DNA from: JANPEF01 sp031413115
GTDB lineage: Bacteria; Eisenbacteria; RBG-16-71-46; DASYSL01
Assembly (NCBI GenBank): GCA_031413115.1
Contig: JANOEH010000058.1
Span: 1 to 57,439, forward strand
DNA: 57,439 nt
Reading direction: 5' to 3'
Part shown: in pieces, positions 39,444-47,936 of the stretch
Layout of the letters: every line of letters begins with the position of its first letter
Position numbering within the stretch: position 1 is the stretch's first letter
Translations under genes and position numbers: made by a program
The notes under the pieces: generated by a model
The model's database searches: none
Told to the model about the DNA's origin: nothing
What the model saw: the letters and a program-made list of their open reading frames with translations, nothing else

Positions 39444-40116
39444 CGTTCATCCTCCCCTGCCCCGCGACCGTGCGGCGGTCGATCATCCACCACAGCACGG
39501 TCGAGAGCACGAGCGCGACGGCGATTCCGGCGCGCAGTTCGGGTTGAGCGGCGACGACTTCGAGCGAGCGCCCGAGGGGAGCGAGGGGAACCAGGGCCTG
39601 GGCGGCAAACTCGCGCGCGCGCAGGCCCAGTGACAGCAGCGACATGGCGCGGTCGAACGCGCCGACGAAGGCGCCCACCGAGCCCGACAGCAGGGCCGAG
39701 AACGTGTCGCGCAGGCCGACCGCGACCGTCTCCCGCCACGGCGATGCGAAGGCGACGACGCCGGCGGCGAGCAGCGCGGCGGCCGAGCCCGTGTAGGCCA
39801 CACCGGCGATCCGGATCCAGCGCGGGCGGGCGGCGGCGCGCGCGACTCGGTCGGCGGCGACGGCGGCCACGATGCGGTCGGCCAGGAACGGGGAGGGCGC
39901 GGACGGCGTGGCGGGCAGCTCGGCGAGGCCGGCGAAGAGGGCGCGGAAGTGGCGGACCTCGGCGGCGCAGTCGGGACAGTGCGCGAGGTGCGCGGCAACC
40001 CGGGTGCGCTCGGCGCCGGCGAGTTCGCCGTCGAGCCAGCGCAGCAGGAGGCCGGGCTGCGCGATCAGGTGCGCGGTCCGACGATCGGCGGCTGGGGTCG
40101 TGCGCTTCGGGGTCAC
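39424..40116 (-). CDS. Anti-sigma factor with zinc-finger (ZAS/zf-HC2) domain
   Basis: The protein has 230 residues. The N-terminal HxxxCxxC-type zinc motif is RVAAHLAHCPDCAAEVRHF (about residues 40-60), preceded by LLLRWLDGELAGAERT. One or two membrane helices follow (VAYTGSAAALLAAGVVAF near 110; AGIAVALVLSTVLWWMI near the C-terminus). It would hold the ECF sigma encoded just upstream inactive at the membrane. The GTG start overlaps the sigma stop (GTGA), the standard coupling that keeps sigma and anti-sigma stoichiometric. Confidence 0.85.
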   Translation of the reverse strand: MTPKRTTPAADRRTAHLIAQPGLLLRWLDGELAGAERTRVAAHLAHCPDCAAEVRHFRALFAGLAELPATPSAPSPFLADRIVAAVAADRVARAAARPRWIRIAGVAYTGSAAALLAAGVVAFASPWRETVAVGLRDTFSALLSGSVGAFVGAFDRAMSLLSLGLRAREFAAQALVPLAPLGRSLEVVAAQPELRAGIAVALVLSTVLWWMIDRRTVAGQGRMNDVSAFI

Positions 40117-40759
40117 GGCGTCGAGTCCTCGTCTTCGTCCCCGTCCGGCGGGATGTACCCCTGGGCGAGGAGCTTCTCCTTGAGCATGATACGCGCCCGG
40201 TGGATCCGGGCCTTGATCGTCCCCAGCGGCACGCCGAGGACGCGGGCGATCTCTTCGTACGGCAGGTCCTGCTGGTGCCGCAGCAGGATCGCCGCCCGCG
40301 AATCGGGCGGCAGTTGAGCGATCAGCCCCTCGAGCCGTTCGGCCAGCTGGGCCTTGGCGGCCACCTCGTCGGGCAGGTCGCCCGGGTCCTCGAGGTCGAG
40401 GGTCCGTTCCTCGCCGGAGGTGCCCTCCTCGGGCCGCGTGAGCGAGATGAGCTTCGCCCGGTTCCTCCGGTGATGATCGATGCACAGCCGGGTGGCGATG
40501 GTATGCAGCCAGGCGCCGAACGGCCGGGTCGGGTCGGGTCGTACCGGCCGAGGGCGCGGAAGGCCCGCAGGAACGTCTCCTGCGTCAGATCCTCGGCGTC
40601 CTCCGGCCGGCGCAGGATGCGCAGCGCCGTGCCGTAGACCTCGGCCTGGTACTTCTCGACCAGGAGTCGGAACGCGTTCGGGTCATCCTTGAGGCACCGG
40701 CGGACCAGTCTCGCGTCGTCGTCTCCCCCCCTACGCGCTGGACCGGCCCCGGGTTTCAT
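40113..40759 (-). pseudogene. ECF RNA polymerase sigma factor, broken by a 5-bp repeat expansion
   Basis: Region 2 is read from the ATG at 40759 (RRCLKDDPNAFRLLVEKY, AEDLTQETFLRAFRALGRYD). The frame is then lost and only resumes two frames away as PFGAWLHTIATRLCIDHH, followed by region 4 (LPPDSRAAILLRHQQDLPY, VPLGTIKARIHRARIMLKEK). The break lies in three tandem copies of GGGTC (40526-40540). Deleting one copy restores a normal 213-residue ECF sigma. As assembled, translation ends early at 40322 and no full-length sigma is made. It could be phase variation, a true mutation or an assembly error. The gene has a promoter at 40768-40796 with an 8-nt gap to the ATG. Confidence 0.82.
40526..40540 (+). 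repeat. Tandem GGGTC x3 inside the ECF sigma gene
   Basis: Three perfect copies of a 5-bp unit at the exact position where the reading frame is lost. Two copies would keep sigma in frame. Confidence 0.85.
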
Positions 40760-40767
40760 GGCGGGAC

Positions 40768-40796
40768 ACGCTAGGTGGCGCGATTGTCCGGGGCAA
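40768..40796 (-). promoter_or_regulatory. Promoter of the ECF sigma operon, predicted leaderless
   Basis: TTGCCC, 17-bp spacer, TAGCGT on the minus strand, ending 8 nt before the ATG at 40759. The housekeeping-type sequence gives no sign of ECF autoregulation. Confidence 0.6.
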
Positions 40797-40827
40797 CGGG
40801 ATTCCGATCCTCAACAAGGGAAAGAAG

Positions 40828-40856
40828 TTGCAGCCCCATCGGGGTTTGCGTAGCTT
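40828..40856 (+). promoter_or_regulatory. Promoter of eno, predicted leaderless
   Basis: TTGCAG, 17-bp spacer, TAGCTT, ending 8 nt before the ATG at 40865. It is divergent from the sigma promoter, the two -35 boxes being 31 bp apart. Confidence 0.6.
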
Positions 40857-40864
40857 GCCGGTCC

Positions 40865-42175
40865 ATGAGCACCCTCCGTTCCGTCGTCGCCCGCGAGATT
40901 CTCGACTCCCGGGGCAATCCCACCATCGAGGTGGACGTCCTCCTCGAGAGCGGGGCCCAGGGGCGTGCGGCAGTGCCCTCGGGGGCCTCGACCGGGGAGC
41001 ACGAGGCACTCGAGCTGCGCGATGGCGAGACCGGCCGCTACCTCGGCAAGGGCGTCCTCAAGGCGGTCGAGAACGTCAACGAGCGGATCGCCCCCGAGCT
41101 GCTGGCCGCCGGGCTCGACGGCCTCGACCAGGCCGCCGTCGACCGCGCCCTGCTCGAGCTCGACGGGACGGCGAACAAGGGCAACCTGGGCGCCAACGCC
41201 ATCCTCGGCGTCTCGATGGCCCTGGCCCACGCCGGCGCGCACGAGACCGACCTCCCGCTGTTCCGCTACCTGGGCGGCACCAACGCCCGCGTCCTGCCCG
41301 TGCCCCTGATGAACGTGGTCAACGGCGGCGCCCACGCGGACAACAACGTCGACGTGCAGGAGTTCATGATCGTGCCCGTCGGCGCGTCCAGCTTCGCCGA
41401 GGCCCTGCGCATCGGGGTGCAGGTGTTCCACACGCTGCGCAGGGTGCTCAAGGCCCGCAAGCTCAACACCAACGTCGGCGACGAGGGCGGCTTCGCCCCG
41501 GATCTCGCCTCGAACGAGGACGCGCTCAAGCTGCTGGTCGAGGCGATCGAGAAGGCCGGCTTCACCCCCGGCAAGGACGTGTGCCTGGCCATGGACGCCG
41601 CGGCGAGCGAGTTCTGCAAGAAGGGCGTGTATACGCTGGCCGGCGAGGGCGGCGCGCCGCGCGACGCGGCGGCGATGGTCGAGTGGTACGCGGGCCTGTG
41701 TGCACGCTACCCGATCGTCTCGATCGAGGACGGCCTGGCCGAGGACGACTGGGCGGGCTGGTCGCTGCTGACGAAGGCGCTGGGCGACAAGGTCCAAATC
41801 GTCGGCGACGACCTCTTCGTCACCAACCCGGTGCGCCTGGCGCGCGGCATCGACGGCGGGATCGCCAACTCGATCCTGATCAAGCTCAACCAGATCGGCA
41901 CCGTGAGCGAGACCCTGGACGCGATCGAGATGGCGCAGGCAGCCCGCTACACCGCCGTCGTCTCCCACCGCTCGGGCGAGACCGAGGACACGACGATCGC
42001 CGACCTCGCGGTGGCCACCAACGCCGGACAGATCAAGACCGGTTCGGCGTCGCGCACCGACCGCATCGCGAAGTACAATCAGCTCCTGCGGATCGAGGAG
42101 ATCCTCGGCGACGCGGCTCGCTTCCCGGGCCTCGCCGCGTTCGGACGCCGGGCAGGCATGGAGGTCGCGCGATGA
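40865..42175 (+). CDS. eno: Enolase (phosphopyruvate hydratase)
   Basis: This 436-residue glycolytic enzyme interconverts 2-phosphoglycerate and phosphoenolpyruvate and also occurs in the RNA degradosome of some bacteria. Visible motifs: VVAREILDSRGNPTIEVDV at the N-terminus, SGASTGEHEALELRD (substrate loop), NTNVGDEGGFAPDL, the Mg ligands in SIEDGLAEDDW and VGDDLFVTN, catalytic Lys in ILIKLNQIGT, and SHRSGETED. All are intact. An upstream in-frame extension (from 40775) has no homology and includes the promoter, so the ATG at 40865 is used. It overlaps the FtsB-like gene by ATGA. Confidence 0.97.
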   Translation: MSTLRSVVAREILDSRGNPTIEVDVLLESGAQGRAAVPSGASTGEHEALELRDGETGRYLGKGVLKAVENVNERIAPELLAAGLDGLDQAAVDRALLELDGTANKGNLGANAILGVSMALAHAGAHETDLPLFRYLGGTNARVLPVPLMNVVNGGAHADNNVDVQEFMIVPVGASSFAEALRIGVQVFHTLRRVLKARKLNTNVGDEGGFAPDLASNEDALKLLVEAIEKAGFTPGKDVCLAMDAAASEFCKKGVYTLAGEGGAPRDAAAMVEWYAGLCARYPIVSIEDGLAEDDWAGWSLLTKALGDKVQIVGDDLFVTNPVRLARGIDGGIANSILIKLNQIGTVSETLDAIEMAQAARYTAVVSHRSGETEDTTIADLAVATNAGQIKTGSASRTDRIAKYNQLLRIEEILGDAARFPGLAAFGRRAGMEVAR

Positions 42176-42561
42176 GGGACATCGGAATCCGGATCCAGCG
42201 CTACCGCCTGCGCCGCTACCAGGCGCCGGAGACGATCGGCGAAAAGGCTCGCCTGGGGCTGGCGATCGCGCTGGCGGGCTGGGCGATCTGGGCGCTGTTC
42301 CTCAGCGACCACAGTGCGGTGCGGTTGATCGGGCTCGAGAACAAGCAGCGGACGACTGTGGCGGAACTCGCGTCCGTGGAACGCGCCGTCGCACTCAGCG
42401 AGCAGGAACTGCAGGCCTCCGGCGATCCGCGCGTGGCCGAGCGGATCCTGCGCAAGCTGCACAACTTCGCCCACGAGGGCGAACTCCTCTACGTGATCCA
42501 GCCGGATGGCGCGGTCCGCAGCGCGCCCTCGCTCCAGGCGCCGGCCGACAACGCTCGCTAG
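42172..42561 (+). CDS. FtsB/DivIC-like septum formation initiator
   Basis: The protein has 129 residues. A short basic cytoplasmic N-terminus is followed by one transmembrane helix (LGLAIALAGWAIWALFL, about residues 29-46). A periplasmic coiled-coil-like stretch (LIGLENKQRTTVAELASVERAVALSEQEL) and a conserved-type C-terminal part (KLHNFAHEGELLYVIQ) complete it. The eno-ftsB gene order is common in many bacteria, which supports a role in the FtsBLQ divisome complex. It is translationally coupled to eno. Confidence 0.82.
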   Translation: MRDIGIRIQRYRLRRYQAPETIGEKARLGLAIALAGWAIWALFLSDHSAVRLIGLENKQRTTVAELASVERAVALSEQELQASGDPRVAERILRKLHNFAHEGELLYVIQPDGAVRSAPSLQAPADNAR

Positions 42562-42574
42562 CCTTGGACCCGCC

Positions 42575-43378
42575 CTATTCGGGCGGCTTGCCCCACAGGT
42601 TGATCTGCAGCGCGAAGCGCACGCCGAAGCCCGAGATATCCGTCTCGAAATCCTCGCCGGGAGTAATCTCGAACGCCTCACCGGTTTCGGTGTCGGTCAT
42701 CGAGCTGGTCTTGGCGCGACGGTAGTTGGCGTTGAGCAGGAGCGAGTAGCGCGAGGGGAACATGAAGTGCGTGCCCGCCTCGAGGAAGAACCCGTGTCCC
42801 TTGCCCGTGCCCGTGACGATCGTCGACAGCGTGGAATCCGGGCGGATCAAGTCATAACCGCCGGTGACCTTGGTGTCACCGACGCGCATGTAACCGCCAC
42901 CAACGAACGGGCGCCACGTGAAGTCACCGCTGGTGTGCGGCTCGAAGTAGTAATCGGCGCCGAGGTGGATGGGCATCGAGCGCACGTAGGCGTTGATGCG
43001 CGTGGAGCCGTCCGCGACCGGCTGCAGCTCGAGCAGCGACTGCTTCTTGATCTGTCCGACGCCGGCGATCACGGCCACCTTGCGGGTGACGAAGTACTTG
43101 AGCTCGGCCTGCCACAAGCCGTCCCAGGTGATGTCGTCGATCGGCGCCTGGGCACCGAACGGTGGGCCGAGCGCGGCGGTCTGCCGGTTGAGTTCGTCGA
43201 TCGCCGAGTTGACGTCTCCGAGCGCGAGACCGGTGGGCATGACCGACAGCACGAGGCCGAGCCGCTTGACGCGCTGTTCGTCGGCGCGGGCCGCGGTGAC
43301 GACGGCACCCAGGGTGATCGCGGTGAGACCGAGCACGGCCGCCACGCGGGCGACGTTGCGCCAGAAGGCAAACGACAT
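42575..43378 (-). CDS. Outer-membrane beta-barrel protein
   Basis: The protein has 267 residues. A signal peptide (VAAVLGLTAITLGAVVTAARA) is followed by an OmpW/OmpA-like barrel with alternating strands (YFVTRKVAVIAGVGQI, SMPIHLGADYYFEP, RPFVGGGYMRVGD, YSLLLNANYRRA, FGVRFALQINLWG). No specific family could be assigned; a porin or a small adhesin are both possible. The ATG has GGAGG 8 nt upstream and its own TTGCCA/TATCCT promoter at 43501-43529, giving a leader of about 115 nt. Convergent with the FtsB-like gene. Confidence 0.78.
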   Translation of the reverse strand: MSFAFWRNVARVAAVLGLTAITLGAVVTAARADEQRVKRLGLVLSVMPTGLALGDVNSAIDELNRQTAALGPPFGAQAPIDDITWDGLWQAELKYFVTRKVAVIAGVGQIKKQSLLELQPVADGSTRINAYVRSMPIHLGADYYFEPHTSGDFTWRPFVGGGYMRVGDTKVTGGYDLIRPDSTLSTIVTGTGKGHGFFLEAGTHFMFPSRYSLLLNANYRRAKTSSMTDTETGEAFEITPGEDFETDISGFGVRFALQINLWGKPPE

Positions 43379-43500
43379 CCGGAAGACCTCCGCCATGGGG
43401 GCCGCTCGCGCGACCAAATGAAAGTGCGGGATGGATCCGTCGCCCCCCGGCAGGCATCCCGGCGGACCGAGACGTGGGGCGACAGCCATGCAAGGTCGGC

Positions 43501-43529
43501 AGGATAGCCTGCCCTCCGAGGGTTGGCAA
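43501..43529 (-). promoter_or_regulatory. Sigma-70-type promoter of the outer-membrane protein gene
   Basis: TTGCCA, 17-bp spacer, TATCCT on the minus strand, upstream of 43378. The -10 is the closest to consensus in the window. Confidence 0.65.
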
Positions 43530-43606
43530 CCCGGAATCCCCCGAGGGCAAGTGCTTGTGAGGCTGTCGCTTGCGCGCTTGGGCATCGCCGGCGGCCGACT
43601 TGTGGC

Positions 43607-43636
43607 TTGACGTAAGGGCGGTCCGCCGACTAGTGT
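43607..43636 (+). promoter_or_regulatory. Promoter of the initiator tRNA gene
   Basis: TTGACG, 18-bp spacer, TAGTGT. The expected start site is about 5 nt upstream of the mature tRNA 5' end. Confidence 0.7.
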
Positions 43637-43647
43637 CCGGTCATCGA

Positions 43648-43724
<77 letters not shown>

Positions 43725-43742
43725 ACTTGAAGCACGATCGAA

Positions 43743-43778
43743 CGCGAAGGGCCGGCGCCAGCCGGCCCTTTTTTCGCG
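43743..43778 (+). terminator. Rho-independent terminator after tRNA-fMet
   Basis: A 10-bp perfect stem (AAGGGCCGGC / GCCGGCCCTT) with a GCCA loop and a run of six T. This is the strongest terminator in the window. Confidence 0.9.
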
Positions 43779-43842
43779 CATGCCCGAGATCGTCCCATTG
43801 CCCTTGGGGAACGTCGCCGTGAGGATGGCGACTCTGGCCCCG

Positions 43843-44262
43843 TCACCTTTTGGGGGGCAGGTCACCACCTTCCGGTGGTGTCTGGGCTGGGTTTGATGTT
43901 CCGGCCAGCTGAGCCGCAATAGTCCTCAGGAATTCCTGAACACCCATCGGCTTGGCCATGTAGCCATCACACCCTGCGGCTCGAATGCGCTCCTCGTCGC
44001 CCTTCATCGCCTGGGCGGAGAGGGCGATCACCGGAATGGCGTGCGTCGCCTCGTCCCGCTTGAGCAACCCGGTGGCTTCGAGGCCGTCCATGCCGGGAAG
44101 CTGAATGTCCATCAGGATCAGGTCGGGCAGCTCATCGCGTGCCAACGTCAGCCCGGCCTCTGCATCAATGGCGCTGAGGACTGTATGGCCCGCCGAATGC
44201 AGCAGGAATACCGCCAACTCCATGTTGTCCGGGTTATTCTCGACGATCAGGACTTTTGCCAT
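43843..44262 (-). CDS. Single-domain response regulator (receiver only)
   Basis: This 139-residue stand-alone receiver domain has VLIVENNPDNMELA at the N-terminus, phospho-Asp in LILMDIQLPGMDG, Thr/Ser switch region VIALSAQAMKGDEERI and the conserved Lys in YMAKPMGVQEFL. There is no output domain. The acidic-pair region is ENN rather than the usual DD. It lies 1 bp after the hybrid kinase gene and probably acts as its phospho-relay partner. Like the kinase, it is less GC-rich than neighbouring genes. Confidence 0.88.
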   Translation of the reverse strand: MAKVLIVENNPDNMELAVFLLHSAGHTVLSAIDAEAGLTLARDELPDLILMDIQLPGMDGLEATGLLKRDEATHAIPVIALSAQAMKGDEERIRAAGCDGYMAKPMGVQEFLRTIAAQLAGTSNPAQTPPEGGDLPPKR

Positions 44263-44263
44263 G

Positions 44264-47191
44264 TCAGTCGACCAACCGGCGTCCCGACATTGCCCGCCGG
44301 ACTTCGGTCGTGAAGCGGCCAAGGCTGAAATCGGCCTTCTCCATGATCGTCGTCACGTAGGCACTCAGCCTGGCGCGGTCCTCGGCGGTGATCTGCTTGG
44401 CGGTGACCACGATGATCGGAATTCGTGCCGTGTCGTGGTGTTGGCTGAGGGCCTCCACCACGTCGAAGCCATTCACGTCCGGCATCATCAGATCGAGCAC
44501 GATCACGTCCGGCAGCTCCTGCCGCGCGACGGCAATCGCCTCGCGGCCGCCGTGCGCACGCAGCACGGTACTGGCCAGGCCGAGGATGCCGACGGCGATC
44601 AGCTCCACCGCCATGGGATCGTCGTCAACCACGAGGACTTTGAGAGTCTGCCCCCGCAAGAGAGGCAACAACCCGATCTCGACGAGCGCCTCGGACAACT
44701 CATGCCGAGACATGGGCTTCTGCATGATGGCCGCGGCGCCGAGCGCGAAGCCCCGGTTGCGATCCGCCACGATCGAAATGATCACGACCGGGATGTGCAT
44801 GAGCGGCGGCACTTGCTTGATACAACCGAGGAATTCCCAGCCGTCCATATCGGGCAGCACGATATCCAGGGTGATCAGCGACAACGGCTGCTGCGCCGCG
44901 CAAACCAGTGCAGCCTCGGCGGAGGCAGCGTGCAGCACCTTGAATCCCTCCGCTTCGAGTTGCAGGCGAATCAGGTCAGCGGCATTGAAGTCGTCTTCCA
45001 CCACCAGGGCCGTGCGCGCTCCAGCCAACGCCTCGATACCGGGGGCGCCTGGCACTTTGGCCGAGGTGAGCGCTCCTTCCCCAGGCGCCCGGAGCGGTAG
45101 CCAGGCCGTGAAGCAGGACCCCTCGCCCACGGCGCTCTGCACCGCGACCGTGCCGCCGTGCAGTTCGGCGAGGAGTTTCACCATGGCCAGACCGAGTCCC
45201 GTCCCCTCGAACTTTCGCGCCAGGCCGCTGTCGATCTGGCTGAAAGGGCTGAACAGGCGCATGAGCCCCTCCGGCGAGATGCCGATGCCGCTGTCGGTGA
45301 CACTGAACTTGAGAAACTCCGCGAACTCATTGTCGGCCAGAGGGAAACTCCGGCCCGCCCACGTGCCGGACGGCTGGCCGACTTCAGCCCGCGGGACGCG
45401 GCCAGCGCGCACGGTGACCTGGCCGCCCTCGGGAGTGAACTTGACCGCATTGGACAGCAGGTTGTACACGATCTGCTTGACCTTGCGCGCGTCCGCCTGG
45501 ATCGTGCCCAGTTCCTCAATGGCGTCCATGCTCAGTCGGATGCGCCGGGCCATTGCTTGCTCCCTGATGATGGACAGGCTGTTGACAAACAATGCGGACA
45601 CCTGCACCGGCTCCAGCTCGAGCGTCATCTTGCCGGCTTCCACCTTGGAGAGGTCGAGGATGTCGTTGATCAATGCGAGTAGATGCTGCCCGCTGCTGAA
45701 GATGTTGCCGATGAACCCTCGCTGCTGATCGGTCATCTGGCCCATCATGCCATCCCTGAGCACCTCGGAAAAGCCCATGATCGCATTGAGGGGCGTCCTC
45801 AGTTCGTGTGACATGTTGGCGAGGAATTCGGACTTCATGCGGCTCGCCTCTTCCAGCTCGGCATTTTTCTGCTGCAGCGCGTGCTCGAAGCGTTTCAGAA
45901 CCGTCACGTCGCGCGCCGCTGCGAACACACCTTGCAGGCTCCCGTCGCGGTCGTGAAAGGTGGTCGCGTTGTAGGACACCACCGTGAGCGTGCCATTCCT
46001 GGCACGCGCGGTGAGCTCGTAGTTGGTGACTTTGCGTTCGTCCAGCACGCGGCGGATGCCCGCCTCAGCCCGGATCGCATCCGTGAAGAACTTCTTGAAC
46101 GGCGCGCCGATCAGTTCGTCACGCGTGCACCCGGTCAGCGCCTCCATCTGCTTGTTGACGTCCGTGATGATGCCGCGGGGATCGGTGGTCATCAGTGCGT
46201 CGATGTTCGACTCGATGAGCGAGCGGGTGTAGAACTGCTGGTCGCGCAGCCGCTGATCGAGCTTCATCCGCTCCTCTTCGACTTGCTTGCGCGCGGTATT
46301 GTCAGTGCCAATCAGCAGGTAGCCGATGATGACGCCCTGCGGGTCGCGCAATGCCGTGACGGATACCACCGCCGGGAAGCGGCTCCGATCCTTGCGGATG
46401 TAGGTCAGTTCGTAGATGTCTTCGATTCCGCGCGAGGCCTTGAACACCAGCGCCTCAAAGCCGGGAGTAATCGAGGTGCCGAGCTCGACGCTCAGCGCAT
46501 TGGCGCGTGCGATGACTTCTTGGGGATCGGAAATATCGGCCGGCGTGATCTTGTTCATCACCTCGGCGGCCGTGTAGCCCAGCATCCGCTCGGCGCCGAC
46601 GTTGAAGATCTGGATGACGCCCTTCGCATCGGTCGCGATGCTCGAGAAGTTCGCGCTGTTGAAAATCGCGCTTTGCAGAGCTCCCGCCTTGAGCAGTGCC
46701 TCTTCCGCCTGCTTGCGCGCGGTATTGTCGGTGCCAATCAGGAGGAAGCCGATGATTGCGCCCTGCGGGTCGCGCAATGCCGTGACGGATACCACCGCCG
46801 GGAAGCGGCTCCGATCCTTGCGGATATAGGTCAGTTCGTAGATGTCTTCGATTCCGCGGGAGGCCTTGAACACCAAAGCCTCGAAGCCCGGCGCAATCGG
46901 AGTCGCGAACTCGAGGCTCAGCGCATTGGCGCGGGCGACTACTTCCTGAGGATCGGAGATATCGGCCGGCGTGATCTTGTTCACTACGTCGACGGCCGCG
47001 TAGCCCAGCATCCGCTCGGCGCCGACGTTGAAAATCTGGATGACGCCCTTCGCGTCGGTGGCGATGCTCGAGAAGTTCGCGCTGTTGAAAATCGCGCTCT
47101 GTAGGGCCCCGGTTTTCAGCAGAATGTCTGCGTGTCGGAGGTCTTTGCTCGCTATAACCGCTTCAGTACTGCTCTTGTCATCGGTAGGCAC
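44264..47191 (-). CDS. Hybrid sensor kinase: PAS-PAS-PAS-HisKA-HATPase-REC-REC
   Basis: The protein has 975 residues. PAS1 (about 25-160) and PAS2 (about 167-302) are almost identical (SAIFNSANFSSIATDAKGVI, GFEALVFKASRGIEDIYELT). PAS3 lies at about 315-440 (LIESNIDALMTTDPRGIITD). HisKA has the phospho-His in NMSHELRTPLNAIMGFSE. HATPase has NLLSNAVKFTPEGG, DSGIGI and GTGLGLAMVK. REC1 has LDIVLPDMDG and REC2 has LDLMMPDVNG, both with phospho-Asp. There is no transmembrane segment, so it is a soluble redox, light or small-molecule sensor. The GTG start has GGAG 5-6 nt upstream. Codon use is less GC-rich than neighbours, which suggests transfer. Confidence 0.93.
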   Translation of the reverse strand: MPTDDKSSTEAVIASKDLRHADILLKTGALQSAIFNSANFSSIATDAKGVIQIFNVGAERMLGYAAVDVVNKITPADISDPQEVVARANALSLEFATPIAPGFEALVFKASRGIEDIYELTYIRKDRSRFPAVVSVTALRDPQGAIIGFLLIGTDNTARKQAEEALLKAGALQSAIFNSANFSSIATDAKGVIQIFNVGAERMLGYTAAEVMNKITPADISDPQEVIARANALSVELGTSITPGFEALVFKASRGIEDIYELTYIRKDRSRFPAVVSVTALRDPQGVIIGYLLIGTDNTARKQVEEERMKLDQRLRDQQFYTRSLIESNIDALMTTDPRGIITDVNKQMEALTGCTRDELIGAPFKKFFTDAIRAEAGIRRVLDERKVTNYELTARARNGTLTVVSYNATTFHDRDGSLQGVFAAARDVTVLKRFEHALQQKNAELEEASRMKSEFLANMSHELRTPLNAIMGFSEVLRDGMMGQMTDQQRGFIGNIFSSGQHLLALINDILDLSKVEAGKMTLELEPVQVSALFVNSLSIIREQAMARRIRLSMDAIEELGTIQADARKVKQIVYNLLSNAVKFTPEGGQVTVRAGRVPRAEVGQPSGTWAGRSFPLADNEFAEFLKFSVTDSGIGISPEGLMRLFSPFSQIDSGLARKFEGTGLGLAMVKLLAELHGGTVAVQSAVGEGSCFTAWLPLRAPGEGALTSAKVPGAPGIEALAGARTALVVEDDFNAADLIRLQLEAEGFKVLHAASAEAALVCAAQQPLSLITLDIVLPDMDGWEFLGCIKQVPPLMHIPVVIISIVADRNRGFALGAAAIMQKPMSRHELSEALVEIGLLPLLRGQTLKVLVVDDDPMAVELIAVGILGLASTVLRAHGGREAIAVARQELPDVIVLDLMMPDVNGFDVVEALSQHHDTARIPIIVVTAKQITAEDRARLSAYVTTIMEKADFSLGRFTTEVRRAMSGRRLVD
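46285..46690 (-). repeat. Direct repeat copy encoding PAS2
   Basis: Nearly identical to 46711-47116 at a constant 426-bp (142-codon) offset. The unit is in frame, so it duplicated a whole PAS domain. Confidence 0.85.
46711..47116 (-). repeat. Direct repeat copy encoding PAS1
   Basis: Partner of 46285-46690. Differences are scattered single bases, indicating a fairly recent duplication. Confidence 0.85.
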
Positions 47192-47504
47192 GTGTCTCCG
47201 GTTTCGCCTTGTGCCTATGCTGTCGACCTGGGGCGGCCGTCAGCAGCACCTCTATGGGAGGGGGTCGGGAATCAATTCACAAGGCTGCCCTCGAGTAGCG
47301 CCTAAGCCCCGTCAGCTGCCCACAAGACTCGCCCTCCCGCCACCCGCGCAACAAGCGGCGAAGAGGTCGGGCTGCGGCGCCCGACGGACAAGCATGTCTT
47401 TTGGGTGACCTCGAGCCTACCCCCTTCCCGAGCGCTACCCAAGGGCTTTCTCCCCCCGCGCCGAACTGAACCGCCCCGGGTTCTTCGGCGACTCAGTTAC
47501 GTGA
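47192..47504. other. Intergenic stretch upstream of the hybrid kinase
   Basis: No gene is seen. It contains a GTCGGGC/GCCCGAC hairpin near 47368-47386 and an imperfect palindrome GAACC..GGTTC near 47465-47483. Promoters of the two flanking divergent genes must lie here, but none is clear. Confidence 0.4.
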
Positions 47505-47936
47505 GTGCCACCGCTACGGAGATTCGCCCTCGCCTGCGCCTTCGGGCTTCTGAAGTTCGTGCCCGCGATCGGGCTCCAGGTGGCGGCGTCGGGACGGCTG
47601 GGGCTCGGTCCTCGCCGGGCACTCGAGCGGAACGTCACCTCCCCGTGGTCGGGGGCGCTCGGCGGCGAAACCAAGAGCTTCGCGGCGGCGCTCCTCTGGC
47701 TGATCACCGGCCTCACCATCGCCTATGCAAACCTGGTTGCCATTCCGGCGAGCGTGCGGGACTCCTTCGAAGCCGACGAGCGACACCGCACGAGCGTCGC
47801 CATCGACACGCTGACCTACGAACTCGCGGACCGGCTCCCGGTGAAGCCGATTCCCCACTTCGGGGAGGGGTACGAAAGGCTTCGCCTCCTCCTCGTCCTC
47901 GACGTCGTGGAGCCTGGAGAAACGCGGAGCGCTTGA
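47505..47936 (+). CDS. Hypothetical membrane protein, probably disrupted at its 3' end
   Basis: The 143-residue reading frame has a hydrophobic N-terminus (FALACAFGLLKFVPAIGLQV), a membrane segment (FAAALLWLITGLTIAYANLVA, about residues 59-79) and a soluble part (PASVRDSFEADERHRTSVAI, LPVKPIPHFGEGYERLR). Codon bias supports it being real. After about 47900 the protein-like signal moves to the next frame (ALERTAPGDWEGYDRANIRG, PCPELVIFGA), where no natural stop is reached before it runs antisense into the DoxX-like gene. So it appears frameshifted and/or truncated. No family is recognised. GTG start without a good Shine-Dalgarno. Confidence 0.45.
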   Translation: MPPLRRFALACAFGLLKFVPAIGLQVAASGRLGLGPRRALERNVTSPWSGALGGETKSFAAALLWLITGLTIAYANLVAIPASVRDSFEADERHRTSVAIDTLTYELADRLPVKPIPHFGEGYERLRLLLVLDVVEPGETRSA

